Part shown: piece after piece, positions 6,631 to 13,189 of the stretch | How the letters are laid out: each line of letters begins with the position of its first letter | Numbering within the stretch: the first letter of the stretch is position 1 | Assembly (NCBI RefSeq): GCF_000213055.1 | Contig: NZ_CM001165.1 | Location: 930,001-994,000 of the forward strand | Source: Streptomyces sp. Tu6071 | GTDB lineage: Bacteria > Actinomycetota > Actinomycetes > Streptomycetales > Streptomycetaceae | Reading direction: 5' to 3' | DNA: 64,000 nt | The notes under the pieces: generated by a model | Told to the model about the DNA's origin: nothing | The model's database searches: none | Seen by the model: the letters and a program-made list of their open reading frames with translations, nothing else | Position numbers and translations under genes: made by a program

Positions 6631-6969
6631 TCAAAGCTCTTTCGGGGGTTCCCCAACACCCTCGAAATCGAACATCTGATTGAGTGCCTGCGCCAAGTGC
6701 TCAAGCCTCACCACCTGTCGGGGCATTTCAACCCTGACCTTGCTGTTGGCGAAGGTCGGAGTATGCAAGGGCACTTGCCCGGCAAGCCTGTCCACAGGGC
6801 CGCTCAGATTGTAGCTCATAAATGCTCGTTGACCCGTGAACTTCACTTCAACGAACGTTTCCGGGATGGCAGAGGGGCGGATAGCTTCAACCTTCCTATA
6901 TCCGTCCCCTGTCACAAGGGTGTCACCCACTCCGATTTCCCGGAAAGTGGTGCGCTCCCAAATGTCCAT
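6631..6969 (-). CDS. Hypothetical phage protein, 112 aa
   Basis: Chosen from ATG 6969, one base after the stop of the upstream gene and behind AGGGAAAC. The longer open frame has no codon bias and overlaps the upstream gene. N-terminal IWERTTFREIGVGDTLVTGD and YRKVEAIRP look like a small beta-barrel. The C-terminus (VVRLEHLAQALNQMFDFEGVG) is helical. Unrecognised. Confidence 0.6.
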   Translation of the reverse strand: MDIWERTTFREIGVGDTLVTGDGYRKVEAIRPSAIPETFVEVKFTGQRAFMSYNLSGPVDRLAGQVPLHTPTFANSKVRVEMPRQVVRLEHLAQALNQMFDFEGVGEPPKEL

Positions 6970-6970
6970 T

Positions 6971-7270
6971 CTAGTTTCCCTGCTTTCCTGTGTGCTGTTC
7001 CTGCCCCAAACCGTTGACGGCCAGACGTGCAGGATCGAGATTCGGGAAGTCCGCCATTGCAACAACGGACGAGAGAGGAAGTTCGCCCAAACTCGTGCTC
7101 CCCTTACGGGCGTCCAGGATGACCGCTTGGAGCATTCCCGCCGCATCCCATCTCAACAGACGCTCGTTCAAATCGATATCGAAACGAGCCGACCCCGCTT
7201 CCTCAAACCCCCCCGCCTCAAAACGGTGCGGCACGTAAAAGATGACATCGACTGTGTGCAGATTAGGCAT
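6971..7270 (-). CDS. Hypothetical phage protein, 99 aa
   Basis: A beta-rich start (LHTVDVIFYVPHRFEAGGF, ARFDIDLNERLLRWD) is followed by a helical middle and a Pro/Asn/Gln tail. The ATG overlaps the end of the upstream gene by 8 nt, as is common in this packed operon. No family recognised. Confidence 0.6.
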   Translation of the reverse strand: MPNLHTVDVIFYVPHRFEAGGFEEAGSARFDIDLNERLLRWDAAGMLQAVILDARKGSTSLGELPLSSVVAMADFPNLDPARLAVNGLGQEQHTGKQGN

Positions 7271-7514
7271 TACACGTCCTCACGTGGCTCGATCGGTTTA
7301 TAAGGTCGCGCTCCTCTTGCCACGCCTCCCCGATGTCATCCATGAACAGACTCAACACAACGCACGGGTCGGGGTACGCACTCGCAGCTATGCCAGCGTC
7401 GCCGTACAGCTCCCCCAGCGCCCGCAAACGTGACCGGGCGGACTTCACCCATGCTATCGCCCTTGCACGCTCCACAAGCGTTTCAGAGTCAATCATGTAC
7501 GTCTTAATTTTCAC
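7263..7514 (-). CDS. Hypothetical helical phage protein, 83 aa
   Basis: GTG 7514 was chosen because GGAGGGGAG stands 8 nt upstream; the frame extends further but without codon bias. The product is mainly helical: IDSETLVERARAIAWVKSAR, LRALGELYGDAGIAA, VVLSLFMDDIGEAWQEERDL. No family recognised. Confidence 0.55.
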   Translation of the reverse strand: MKIKTYMIDSETLVERARAIAWVKSARSRLRALGELYGDAGIAASAYPDPCVVLSLFMDDIGEAWQEERDLINRSSHVRTCNA

Positions 7515-7603
7515 CAACTCAGCTCCCCTCCTGTGTGGCCCGGGTAGGCCAGTGCGGTACGCGGAAGCCTCCCGCTCCTCCGCGTGCCGCACAAACCCCC
7601 GGA

Positions 7604-7990
7604 TCACCGCTGTTGGGCGTCCTCCCGCTCGGCCTCGACCGCTCGGCGCCTCTTGGGGGGGTTGTTGTACGGAGTGCCCTCCCAAACGGGAAAAACCTTG
7701 TCATTCTTAATGATCTGATAGGCCAGAACGGTTGCGGAAATGCCATTAATGCGCCCCGCGACCCAGTTCAGGTAGTCCCACTCGAAAGCCTGTTCGGCAA
7801 TGTCCGAAAGGAGAATCGGGGACGGGTGCAACCCCATGGGTTCCCGTCTTTTTCCGTGTCTCCGGTAGTGCTCTTCTTCCCTTTTCACGACCACGTTTAC
7901 TAGTGGACTCCCCGGAGTCCACTCGATGTAGAATTCCTCGTATCCCATTTTCAAAGCTGTGACACAAACGGCCTGGTGGGTGTACTGCAT
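7604..7990 (-). CDS. Hypothetical phage protein, 128 aa
   Basis: GGGGGA precedes a double ATG; the second is used here. The N-terminal part alternates helix and strand (AVCVTALKMGYEEFYIEWTPG, LVNVVVKREEEHYRRHGKR). The middle is LSDIAEQAFEWDYLNWVAGR and the C-terminus is highly basic then acidic (PPKRRRAVEAEREDAQQR). Not recognised. The 89-bp gap to the 83-aa gene holds nothing clear. Confidence 0.6.
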   Translation of the reverse strand: MQYTHQAVCVTALKMGYEEFYIEWTPGSPLVNVVVKREEEHYRRHGKRREPMGLHPSPILLSDIAEQAFEWDYLNWVAGRINGISATVLAYQIIKNDKVFPVWEGTPYNNPPKRRRAVEAEREDAQQR

Positions 7991-8006
7991 CATTCCCCCT
8001 ATTGAA

Positions 8007-8075
8007 TTACCGGAAGTGGATCACGGACACCAGAAGCGCCATGCTTACCATGAACAGCATAAGAAACGGCCGCAT
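8007..8075 (-). CDS. 22-aa single-span membrane micro-protein
   Basis: The ATG overlaps the TGA of the upstream gene (TGATG) and follows GGAGGG at good spacing. The peptide is one hydrophobic helix (FLMLFMVSMALLVSV) with an Arg near each end, ending IHFR before TAA. So small a gene is easily missed, but the signal, coupling and hydrophobic design support it. It may act on the host membrane or on another phage membrane protein. Confidence 0.5.
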   Translation of the reverse strand: MRPFLMLFMVSMALLVSVIHFR

Positions 8076-8266
8076 CAGATTCCCTCCTCGCGAAGTATTT
8101 CCTGCCTTACTCGGAAGCGTTCCGCTCGCTTTACGTTGCGGCGCTTTCGGCGCCGACCCTTTCCGGGTGCCTCGTTATCCACGCAACTCCGCCCATGCGT
8201 GCACTCGTGGCACGCGGGGCCAATCATCCTCGCCACAACTCCCCTTTTGTTTGCCCCAGTTGGCAT
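8075..8266 (-). CDS. Basic zinc-binding mini-protein, 63 aa
   Basis: From ATG 8266 the product has ACHECTHGRSCVDN (three Cys and a His) followed by a strongly basic helix (KGRRRKRRNVKRAERFRVRQ). This looks like a small nucleic-acid-binding protein. The frame runs 13 codons further upstream but into the hairpin at 8273-8297, so the later start is preferred; a GTG inside the hairpin is also possible. Coupled to the 22-aa gene. Confidence 0.5.
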   Translation of the reverse strand: MPTGANKRGVVARMIGPACHECTHGRSCVDNEAPGKGRRRKRRNVKRAERFRVRQEILREEGI

Positions 8267-8272
8267 GACAAA

Positions 8273-8297
8273 GGGCGGGACACCTGCTCTCCCGCCC
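8273..8297 (-). terminator. Hairpin terminator
   Basis: An 8-bp stem (GGGCGGGA/TCCCGCCC) is followed by TTTGTC on the minus strand, 13 nt after the stop at 8311. It may attenuate the leftward operon. Confidence 0.55.
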
Positions 8298-8310
8298 ATC
8301 ATCAAAACGA

Positions 8311-8466
8311 CTAGCGCACTGCGTTCGGCAACTCGAACTTGGCAGGGAACCTTTCGGAATGCCAGAAGTTCGAGTGCCCCTGTTTGGCTTCCTCCCTGTT
8401 GAGTACGCTAGTTCCGCACACGCAGAGGACCCTTTTAGGCCATGTCCACTGGTCCGGCCCCTTCAT
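8311..8466 (-). CDS. Hypothetical mini-protein with Cys pair, 51 aa
   Basis: ATG 8466 overlaps the TGA of the upstream gene (ATGA) after GGAGAG, so this start is favoured over the longer frame. The product has KRVLCVCGTS and GHSNFWHSERF; CxC with two His could hold a metal. No family recognised. Confidence 0.5.
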   Translation of the reverse strand: MKGPDQWTWPKRVLCVCGTSVLNREEAKQGHSNFWHSERFPAKFELPNAVR

Positions 8467-8690
8467 TCGCTCTCCCCGATAGCGCGAGCTACGCGGCGCT
8501 TGTACTGCATCCAAACGGAATCAAAGTCCCGACTGGGGGAGACGATCTCGCGCTTATCTTTGATCACTCGGGCGTGACGCCCGTCGTACTCGCCATCCGA
8601 CATGGATTCCTGATAACGCAGGCCGGAATCGGGATGCCCTGCCACGGTCCCCCACCTTTCCCCTTCTGGGAAATCCGCTACCTCATGCAT
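8463..8690 (-). CDS. Hypothetical phage protein, 75 aa
   Basis: ATG 8690 follows AAGGGTGAG; a TTG seven codons earlier is possible. Charged, with YDGRHARVIKDKREIVSPSRDF and a C-terminal helix DSVWMQYKRRVARAIGESE. Coupled by overlap to the next gene. Not recognised. Confidence 0.5.
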   Translation of the reverse strand: MHEVADFPEGERWGTVAGHPDSGLRYQESMSDGEYDGRHARVIKDKREIVSPSRDFDSVWMQYKRRVARAIGESE

Positions 8691-8765
8691 AGCCCGCTCA
8701 CCCTTCCTCAACTCGCACTCGCCTTTACCCTCTCGTTTAACGTCGCTCAGACGACGTGTCAGATC

Positions 8766-9014
8766 TCAGAATGGCCTTAGGGGGGTCATGAGGTTAAACC
8801 CTCGCCACAGAGGTTCGGGTACCTGCACAACCACCGTGCCAGAGAATCGGGTAACAGGTTCCCTGAGCCTTGCATCACTTTCCCACCCCATCATTTGTAC
8901 GAATGAAGTCGCACCGTGCAAGTGCGGGAACTCAATATCCATCCAGTCTTCGCATGAGCCGTGCAAGATCGCGTTGAAGTGAACAACGATGTTCGACAAC
9001 TCTTCTTGCGTCAT
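8766..9014 (-). CDS. Hypothetical phage protein, 82 aa
   Basis: Begins 3 nt after the stop of the 53-aa gene. EELSNIVVHFNAILHGSCEDW then FPHLHGATSFVQMMGW, ending with a beta pair GTVVVQVPEPLWRGFNL. No family recognised; codon use and packing support a real gene. Confidence 0.55.
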   Translation of the reverse strand: MTQEELSNIVVHFNAILHGSCEDWMDIEFPHLHGATSFVQMMGWESDARLREPVTRFSGTVVVQVPEPLWRGFNLMTPLRPF

Positions 9015-9017
9015 TGG

Positions 9018-9179
9018 TCAGCCCCTCACCAGGTAGTCAGCCATGTGTGTTTCCGCGCAGTCATCACAGATGGGGCCTACGTGCTGCGCTCGTTTTTCCC
9101 CGGCCTTGGCACGCCCATAGTCGTGCACACCCGGGTTTTGCGTGAAATGCGATTCGTGTTCGCAGTTGCATTGCTTCAC
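9018..9179 (-). CDS. Cys/His-rich mini-protein, 53 aa
   Basis: Below the usual size cut-off. GTG 9179 follows GTAGGGG. The peptide has QCNCEHESH near the start and ICDDCAETHM near the end, a likely zinc site made of two Cys pairs and histidines. It sits 3 nt from the next start and 9 nt from the previous stop. Role unknown. Confidence 0.6.
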   Translation of the reverse strand: MKQCNCEHESHFTQNPGVHDYGRAKAGEKRAQHVGPICDDCAETHMADYLVRG

Positions 9180-9188
9180 CCTTGACCC

Positions 9189-9392
9189 CTACTTCCCTAG
9201 CCACTTGCAGGCATCCGAAAAGCCCTGTGCGCAATCGTCCGCCTTGGCGTCCGAAAACCCCTCATTGAAGGAGCTTACATGGCTATGCCCGGACTCGGAG
9301 GGTGATTCAACACTTTCCCACATCTGCCCCCCGAAAACGCCCAACAGGCAGGCAGCAACGGCCACACTCGCGAACTGAAGAACTCGCCTCAC
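9189..9392 (-). CDS. Small exported or membrane-anchored protein, 67 aa
   Basis: A basic start (MRR) and a hydrophobic helix (VLQFASVAVAACLLGVFGG) form a signal or anchor. A soluble acidic tail has two Cys (DDCAQGFSDACKWLGK). GGGAGGGG precedes the GTG start. A surface protein made early in infection could affect adsorption or superinfection, but that is a guess. Confidence 0.55.
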   Translation of the reverse strand: MRRVLQFASVAVAACLLGVFGGQMWESVESPSESGHSHVSSFNEGFSDAKADDCAQGFSDACKWLGK

Positions 9393-9441
9393 TTGATCCC
9401 CTCCCGTTTAACGTCCAAGGGACGTGACAACTATTGCCACC

Positions 9442-9458
9442 CGCCCCCTGTGGGGGCG
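9442..9458 (-). terminator. Hairpin in the 109-bp gap
   Basis: CGCCCCC and GGGGGCG flank TGT. Located between the 54-aa and 67-aa genes; no T-tract, so only a weak terminator candidate. Confidence 0.4.
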
Positions 9459-9501
9459 ACGCTCACGGCCTAAAGCCTGTTTAGAGTCGCCGTGACGACT
9501 G

Positions 9502-9666
9502 TCAGGAACCTGCCGCACACAGATCCAAATATTCTCGGAACTGGTACCACTCATCTACGCTTCGGAATGTCAACCCATCAACATCAGGGTGAAACAACAT
9601 CCCATTTTCGATACGGACTTCCGGACGGTACTCAGGCGGGTAAATTACCCAATCGTCATTGATCAT
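9502..9666 (-). CDS. Hypothetical phage protein, 54 aa
   Basis: GGGAGG precedes ATG 9666, so the short product is preferred over the open frame that runs into the neighbour. Aromatic and acidic: DDWVIYPPEYRPEVRIENG, then RSVDEWYQFREYLDLC. No family recognised. Confidence 0.6.
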   Translation of the reverse strand: MINDDWVIYPPEYRPEVRIENGMLFHPDVDGLTFRSVDEWYQFREYLDLCAAGS

Positions 9667-9683
9667 GATTCCTCCCTTTCGAG

Positions 9684-9995
9684 TTAGATCCAGTCGGTTG
9701 CCGCATGACGTTCGCCATGCATTGGACTGCCGCACCCCTCGCACATGCTTGTGCTGTAGGTATCCGTTTCGCAGTCGCACTCGCCCCTGTCCGCACCTTC
9801 GGACTTGTGGACGTGGCACTCCTCGTTGTGGTCCTTCCACCCCATTCCGGGGTTGGCCCGGTTGCTGAGCTGGGAAAGCGGCATACCATCCTGGTGTTCC
9901 GGTTCCGTGTGGCAGCCCCCACACTCGCCGTTTGCCAGGTGCCCAATGCAATCCGTGCAAACCCACGCGGTGACCGGCTCAAGCTGCGTACTCAT
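9684..9995 (-). CDS. Cysteine-rich zinc-binding protein, 103 aa
   Basis: Eleven Cys, mostly in pairs: WVCTDCIGH, GECGGCHTE, ECHVH, GECDCETD and MCEGCGSPMHGERH. The first and last pairs look like ribbon knuckles, with several His between, so two zinc sites are plausible. AAGGGGAATAGGG precedes the ATG. It is the largest of the Cys-rich proteins in this operon; no named family recognised. Confidence 0.65.
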   Translation of the reverse strand: MSTQLEPVTAWVCTDCIGHLANGECGGCHTEPEHQDGMPLSQLSNRANPGMGWKDHNEECHVHKSEGADRGECDCETDTYSTSMCEGCGSPMHGERHAATDWI

Positions 9996-10071
9996 CCCTA
10001 TTCCCCTTCATCTGTACCCCCTAGGTGGAGATAAGAGGGCACTCACAGCGTGAGTACCCGATACCTCTAAC

Positions 10072-10302
10072 CTAGCCTTTGCGCCTACTGATAATCCCTT
10101 GCAACTCGGCACACGCGCCTACCACCTCATCTTTACTCATGAGGCTCCCAAGCGAATCCACGCTAACGAGTTGGCGAATCGCTCTTCCGTTCTGCACCCG
10201 AATACCATCGTCCATGATTGTGCAGGACCACCCAGCGGCTTTCAGTCGATTCATTGCCTCACTGAACAGAATGGCGTGACCGTAGTAAAAACGCTCGCCC
10301 AT
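10072..10302 (-). CDS. Hypothetical phage protein, 76 aa; first gene of the leftward block
   Basis: ATG 10302 chosen behind GGAAAGACGG; the frame is open further but loses codon bias. MGERFYYGHAILFSEAMNRL, then AAGWSCTIMDDGIRVQNGRA, and a helical end (SKDEVVGACAELQGIISRRKG). The promoter of the leftward early block must lie upstream, in the gene-poor stretch that follows. Confidence 0.55.
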   Translation of the reverse strand: MGERFYYGHAILFSEAMNRLKAAGWSCTIMDDGIRVQNGRAIRQLVSVDSLGSLMSKDEVVGACAELQGIISRRKG

Positions 10303-10989
10303 AGCCGTCTTTCCGTCCCTAGTAGCGCCGCACTGTGCGACTCCCCTACGCAGGCAGTCTGTCATCCCCTTAGGACAGGAGCCCCGGGCCGGGAGAGTGT
10401 CAGTCCCCCGTGCCCGTGTCCCGCCTGCCGGATCATGTCGCCTGTCTGCGGTAGGCAATCCCAAGTGCTGATCCCGTGGGCGGCTTCCTCACGCCTGATC
10501 ACGGGGTCATGCGAGCTATGCCGACTGGCAGAGCCGATGGCGCCTCTGGCGCCCGCTCACAGCCCCTACAGGGGCCACGCTCGCACGTGTGTGTTGCTGC
10601 GCATAGCCTGTCGATGCGCCTCTCTACCGGCCGTAGGACCCCGCCGGTACAGGTCATCAGGTAATTCAGCGCATGACAGAAAGCGCTATGCGAATCACCC
10701 GGAAGTAATGGGCTCTCTATGGAGTTCTCAAGTCGGCTGCGCTCCCTTTGTACTCACCCTCTCGGGCTTTCCTCTGGTGCCCCCGGGGCCGCTTGCGCTG
10801 CCCCGTTCCGACATGGAGAAAGCTAGCCCTCTAGCCACAAGCTCTCAATCCCCCTCGTGCAACCTGGCGTGCGACAGATGCACGCTGTGTATCAGTGCCC
10901 GCTTGATTGGGGGAAGGAACGCGCACACGAGCGCACGTTGCATAAAGCGCTGTTCTTGTCAAGGGTATATAACGGGCAATCACAAGGTA

Positions 10990-11002
10990 TTCCGTCACGG
11001 AA
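10990..11002. promoter_or_regulatory. 13-bp palindrome, possible operator
   Basis: TTCCGT C ACGGAA, perfect arms of 6, placed 20 nt after an AT-rich GTATATAAC segment in the gene-poor region. A repressor site for early transcription is possible. Confidence 0.4.
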
Positions 11003-11406
11003 AGTAGTCAACCAGTCTTTGCCTGCGCTTTAAGGTGTGTCCGGAATAGGTGGATTCACATATTCACAACCATGCCAGCACTTGGGCATAGCGTGATCCG
11101 TACGTGACAAAAGCACGCGCTTAGCTCCTGATGCCCCCTTCGCAGATCAGGGCAATTAGGGCACGCCCTGTGCTCTGCTATCCCCCTATCCATACCCCCA
11201 ATTCCCACATGCCCTACCTGCCTAGATACGCCCCACTAGTACAAGCCCCCCGCACAGGTATCCCCTATACGGCTATTGCCCCACTAGGCACGTATCCCAA
11301 CCCGTACCCGGCTCCCTGCTAGCCCTCCCTCAAGCACCCCTCCCACCCAAGAGGCACGACACCCAAACGATCCGGCGCGCGCCTTCCGTGCGTCCTCACC
11401 GCCCCT

Positions 11407-11424
11407 TTCATGTATGTGCTCATT
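11407..11424 (+). repeat. Dispersed motif, degenerate partial copy
   Basis: TTTCATGTATGTGCTCATT-like segment aligning with copy E (CATATATGTGCTAATT) with a few changes. Weak alone; listed because two full copies follow within 120 bp. Confidence 0.45.
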
Positions 11425-11440
11425 CCCGCCTCTCAGCTCG

Positions 11441-11468
11441 AATTAGGCACATATATGTATGTCCCCAT
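11441..11468 (-). repeat. Dispersed motif, copy B
   Basis: Read on the minus strand it gives CATGGGGACATAC, the core ACATATATGT and GTGCCTAATT, nearly identical to copy A over 28 bp but in opposite orientation. Confidence 0.75.
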
Positions 11469-11513
11469 GAGGGAGATCTCATCTCCCAAGTCCATGCCCT
11501 GTGCACGCGTATT

Positions 11514-11537
11514 GATAGGCACATATATGTATCCCCC
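11514..11537 (-). repeat. Dispersed motif, copy C
   Basis: On the minus strand GGGGGATAC, core ACATATATGT, then GCCTATC. It has the same orientation as copy B, 73 bp away. A further half-match, GCACACATATGCAT, follows at 11553-11571. Confidence 0.7.
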
Positions 11538-11867
11538 TACCCCTGGGGTAATGCGCACACATATGCATAAAGGACCCACCGGGGGTGCCTTCCTTTGATC
11601 GTGTACGGGTTTCATTATTTTCACAATGGCACAAATCTCTGAGTGCCTTTCTAAGCGCTTCTCGACCCACTAATACACCTGGGACACCAGACAGCACCTT
11701 TTAGGCGCCAGAAGGGCCTTTCAGGGCCTTTTTCGGCAGCGTTAGGCGCCCCAACCGCCTTCAATAACATCTGTCAAGGCATTCGCCTGCCTTTCTTGTG
11801 TGATTTGCAGCACATCATTGAGTGAATGCGTGAATAAAAGTGCTATCTCACACCTACATTACTTATA

Positions 11868-11890
11868 GGGCAGGGTTATATACCCTGCCC
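11868..11890. repeat. Perfect 9-bp inverted repeat with TATAT loop
   Basis: GGGCAGGGT and ACCCTGCCC around TATAT. Located just before a second hairpin (AGGCCCC/GGGGCCT near 11903-11921) and the terminator. It may be part of a structured transcript or an operator. Confidence 0.5.
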
Positions 11891-11943
11891 ATTAGAGGAA
11901 GTAGGCCCCTTCAAGGGGGCCTCTGGTGAATGAACACACAGAT

Positions 11944-11975
11944 AAGCCCCCGCCTTACTGGCGGGGGCTTTTTCT
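11944..11975 (+). terminator. Intrinsic terminator, rightward
   Basis: 11-bp stem AAGCCCCCGCC/GGCGGGGGCTT, loop TTACT, then TTTC. It ends some rightward transcript from the gene-poor region, implying that a plus-strand RNA exists there. Confidence 0.85.
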
Positions 11976-11999
11976 TGTCTGTGATAGGTAAGGGCCCCC

Positions 12000-12025
12000 G
12001 GGATCAGCCGGGGGGCTCTGATCCC
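12000..12025 (-). terminator. Hairpin after the HTH regulator gene
   Basis: GGGATCAG/CTGATCCC with a GC-rich loop, 25 nt past the stop at 12050 on the minus strand. Confidence 0.5.
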
Positions 12026-12054
12026 CCATGGGGACTTACATATATGTGCCTAAC
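12025..12054 (+). repeat. Dispersed motif, copy D
   Basis: CCCATGGGGACTTAC, core ACATATATGT and GTGCCTAACC. It overlaps the stop codon of the HTH regulator gene on the opposite strand. Confidence 0.75.
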
Positions 12055-12811
12055 CCCTTGGGGGCAGGGGCACCCCTCGTTCCCACAGCTCCTCGGCATG
12101 GTCGCGGAAGCGGCTGAACAGGCCCTCAGCGCCCAGGCGCCGCAGGTGCAGCATGGGTGAGTCGTGTCCCACCAGCCGCGCCAGATGCGGCGTCACCAAT
12201 GCATCGTCATCGAACCGAAAAACGGACAGGCCAACATGGTTCACAGCGTCCTCAGGGGAGGAGAACCGCGTCTCCACCCCCGCTAGGGGCCCGAGGCGTT
12301 CTAGGTGCTCCAACGTGATACGCACCCGTGTGGATACCGCCAAGGCCGTATCTTCAATGGCCTCTCGGTTCCGCGTGACTGCCCCCTCAGGGTCCCCCAG
12401 TAGAAACCTGATGCGGCAACCGGTCTCAGATTTCTTTTTCACGATCTCCGGGAACCGGGGAATGGTTGTCCACAGGAAATAGTTCGTATACCCGGCAAAC
12501 AGGATGTCCTTTTTTGCGGCATGAACTAAGTCCGTCCACACCTGATTTGGGCACGCACTGCGATACGGATAGGAGTGCACCAATTCTAGATCCTCACCGG
12601 ACTTGATGCGCTCTTTGACGACCCTGGGCCAGATCATTTCTTCATCCACTTTCAATGCGAGGGCAGCGTCCTGCCGATTTCGTGCATGGGGTATCAAATT
12701 TTCGTCGGCTATCCAGCGCTCAACGGTTTTTTTACTCACCCCTAGGCGTACTCCGAGGCTCCCAGGCGTTTCTCTAGCGGCGTTCATAGCCGATTGCAAA
12801 CGAGTGTTCAA
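12050..12811 (-). CDS. HTH regulator with PLD-like C-terminal domain, 253 aa
   Basis: N-terminal MNAARETPGSLGVRLGVSKKTVERWIADENLIP is an XRE/MerR-like helix-turn-helix (residues 8-42). The remaining 200 residues form the alpha/beta sensory domain often found fused to such HTHs in Streptomyces: AKKDILFAGYTNYFLWTTIP, CRIRFLLGDPEGAVT, VGLSVFRFDDDALVTPHLAR, SPMLHLRR. This domain resembles phospholipase D but lacks an obvious HKD. It is divergent from the RiPP cassette, with four GACGT boxes between, so it probably controls the cassette and itself. A phage immunity role cannot be excluded. Confidence 0.75.
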   Translation of the reverse strand: MNTRLQSAMNAARETPGSLGVRLGVSKKTVERWIADENLIPHARNRQDAALALKVDEEMIWPRVVKERIKSGEDLELVHSYPYRSACPNQVWTDLVHAAKKDILFAGYTNYFLWTTIPRFPEIVKKKSETGCRIRFLLGDPEGAVTRNREAIEDTALAVSTRVRITLEHLERLGPLAGVETRFSSPEDAVNHVGLSVFRFDDDALVTPHLARLVGHDSPMLHLRRLGAEGLFSRFRDHAEELWERGVPLPPRG

Positions 12812-12822
12812 GGCTGCTCCCC

Positions 12823-12882
12823 GAGACGTTTGGGACGTTTCACGGTACCGCCCAGACGTCTCAACTGCCCCTGAACGTCCCC
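12823..12882. promoter_or_regulatory. Cluster of GRGACGTYY boxes between regulator and RiPP cassette
   Basis: GAGACGTTT (12823) and GGGACGTTT (12832) in tandem, a palindrome AGACGTCT (12854-12861), and an inverted GAACGTCCCC (12873-12882). Likely operators for the divergent HTH regulator. A TTGTCA at 12887 could serve as a -35 for the rightward genes, but no good -10 is seen. Confidence 0.55.
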
Positions 12883-12996
12883 CACTTTGTCACCGTTGCG
12901 GCGTCATGATGGTTGCACCTCCCCGGTTAACCCAACCGGAGTGGACCACACGGAGCCCGGCCTAGAGCTACGCTCCAGACAACAGGAAGGACCGCC

Positions 12997-13188
12997 ATGC
13001 CCGCCTTCGCTCTCCTCACTCCGTCTCCCGCTCCCGTCGTCGCCAGCTCTACCCCGGCGCGGACCTACGACTCCGCGCGGCAGCTCAACGTCACCGCGTT
13101 CGGGTCGGCCGTCGTGGACACCCCCGGAGTGCTGTTCGGTGACTCCATGACGATCAACTCTTCTGGCTCCAAGAAGGACGACGACTGA
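12997..13188 (+). CDS. tgmA: ATP-grasp-modified RiPP (graspetide) precursor, 63 aa
   Basis: A short peptide encoded directly before an ATP-grasp ligase. The leader contains RTYDSARQLNVTAFGSAVVD (residues 22-41), matching the RQLNVT-type recognition stretch of TgmA-like precursors. The C-terminal core GDSMTINSSGSKKDDD supplies Ser/Thr donors and three terminal Asp acceptors for side-chain ester links. AGGAAGG precedes the ATG, and the stop is 1 nt from the next ATG. The family is common in Streptomyces chromosomes; here it is prophage cargo. The actual crosslinks are unknown. Confidence 0.85.
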   Translation: MPAFALLTPSPAPVVASSTPARTYDSARQLNVTAFGSAVVDTPGVLFGDSMTINSSGSKKDDD

Positions 13189-13189
13189 T

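Larger units (their letters stand above)
10303..12049. other. 1.75-kb region without convincing genes
   Basis: Open frames here (for example a 302-codon plus-strand frame) have Cys/Ser/Pro-rich translations with no ribosome-binding sites. What I do see is a 13-bp palindrome TTCCGTCACGGAA at 10990-11002 and a pyrimidine-rich plus strand at 11130-11350 with GCCCCACTAG repeated near 11230 and 11278. There are four copies of the dispersed motif between 11407 and 11571, an inverted repeat at 11868-11890, and a terminator at 11944-11975. The region separates the leftward early genes from the cargo region. It probably holds control or replication/packaging sites. Confidence 0.6.

Noticed and set aside
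10099..11007. 302-codon plus-strand frame in the gene-poor prophage region
   Set aside because: Ser/Pro/Cys-rich translation, no ribosome-binding site, and it overlaps the supported 76-aa leftward gene.
11400..11580. CRISPR-like repeats
   Set aside because: Copies of the ACATATATGT motif are irregularly spaced, in both orientations and partly degenerate; no repeat-spacer pattern or cas genes.
10303..12049. tRNA or tmRNA genes in the gene-poor region
   Set aside because: No T-loop (GGTTCRANYCC) with matching acceptor arms was found on either strand.
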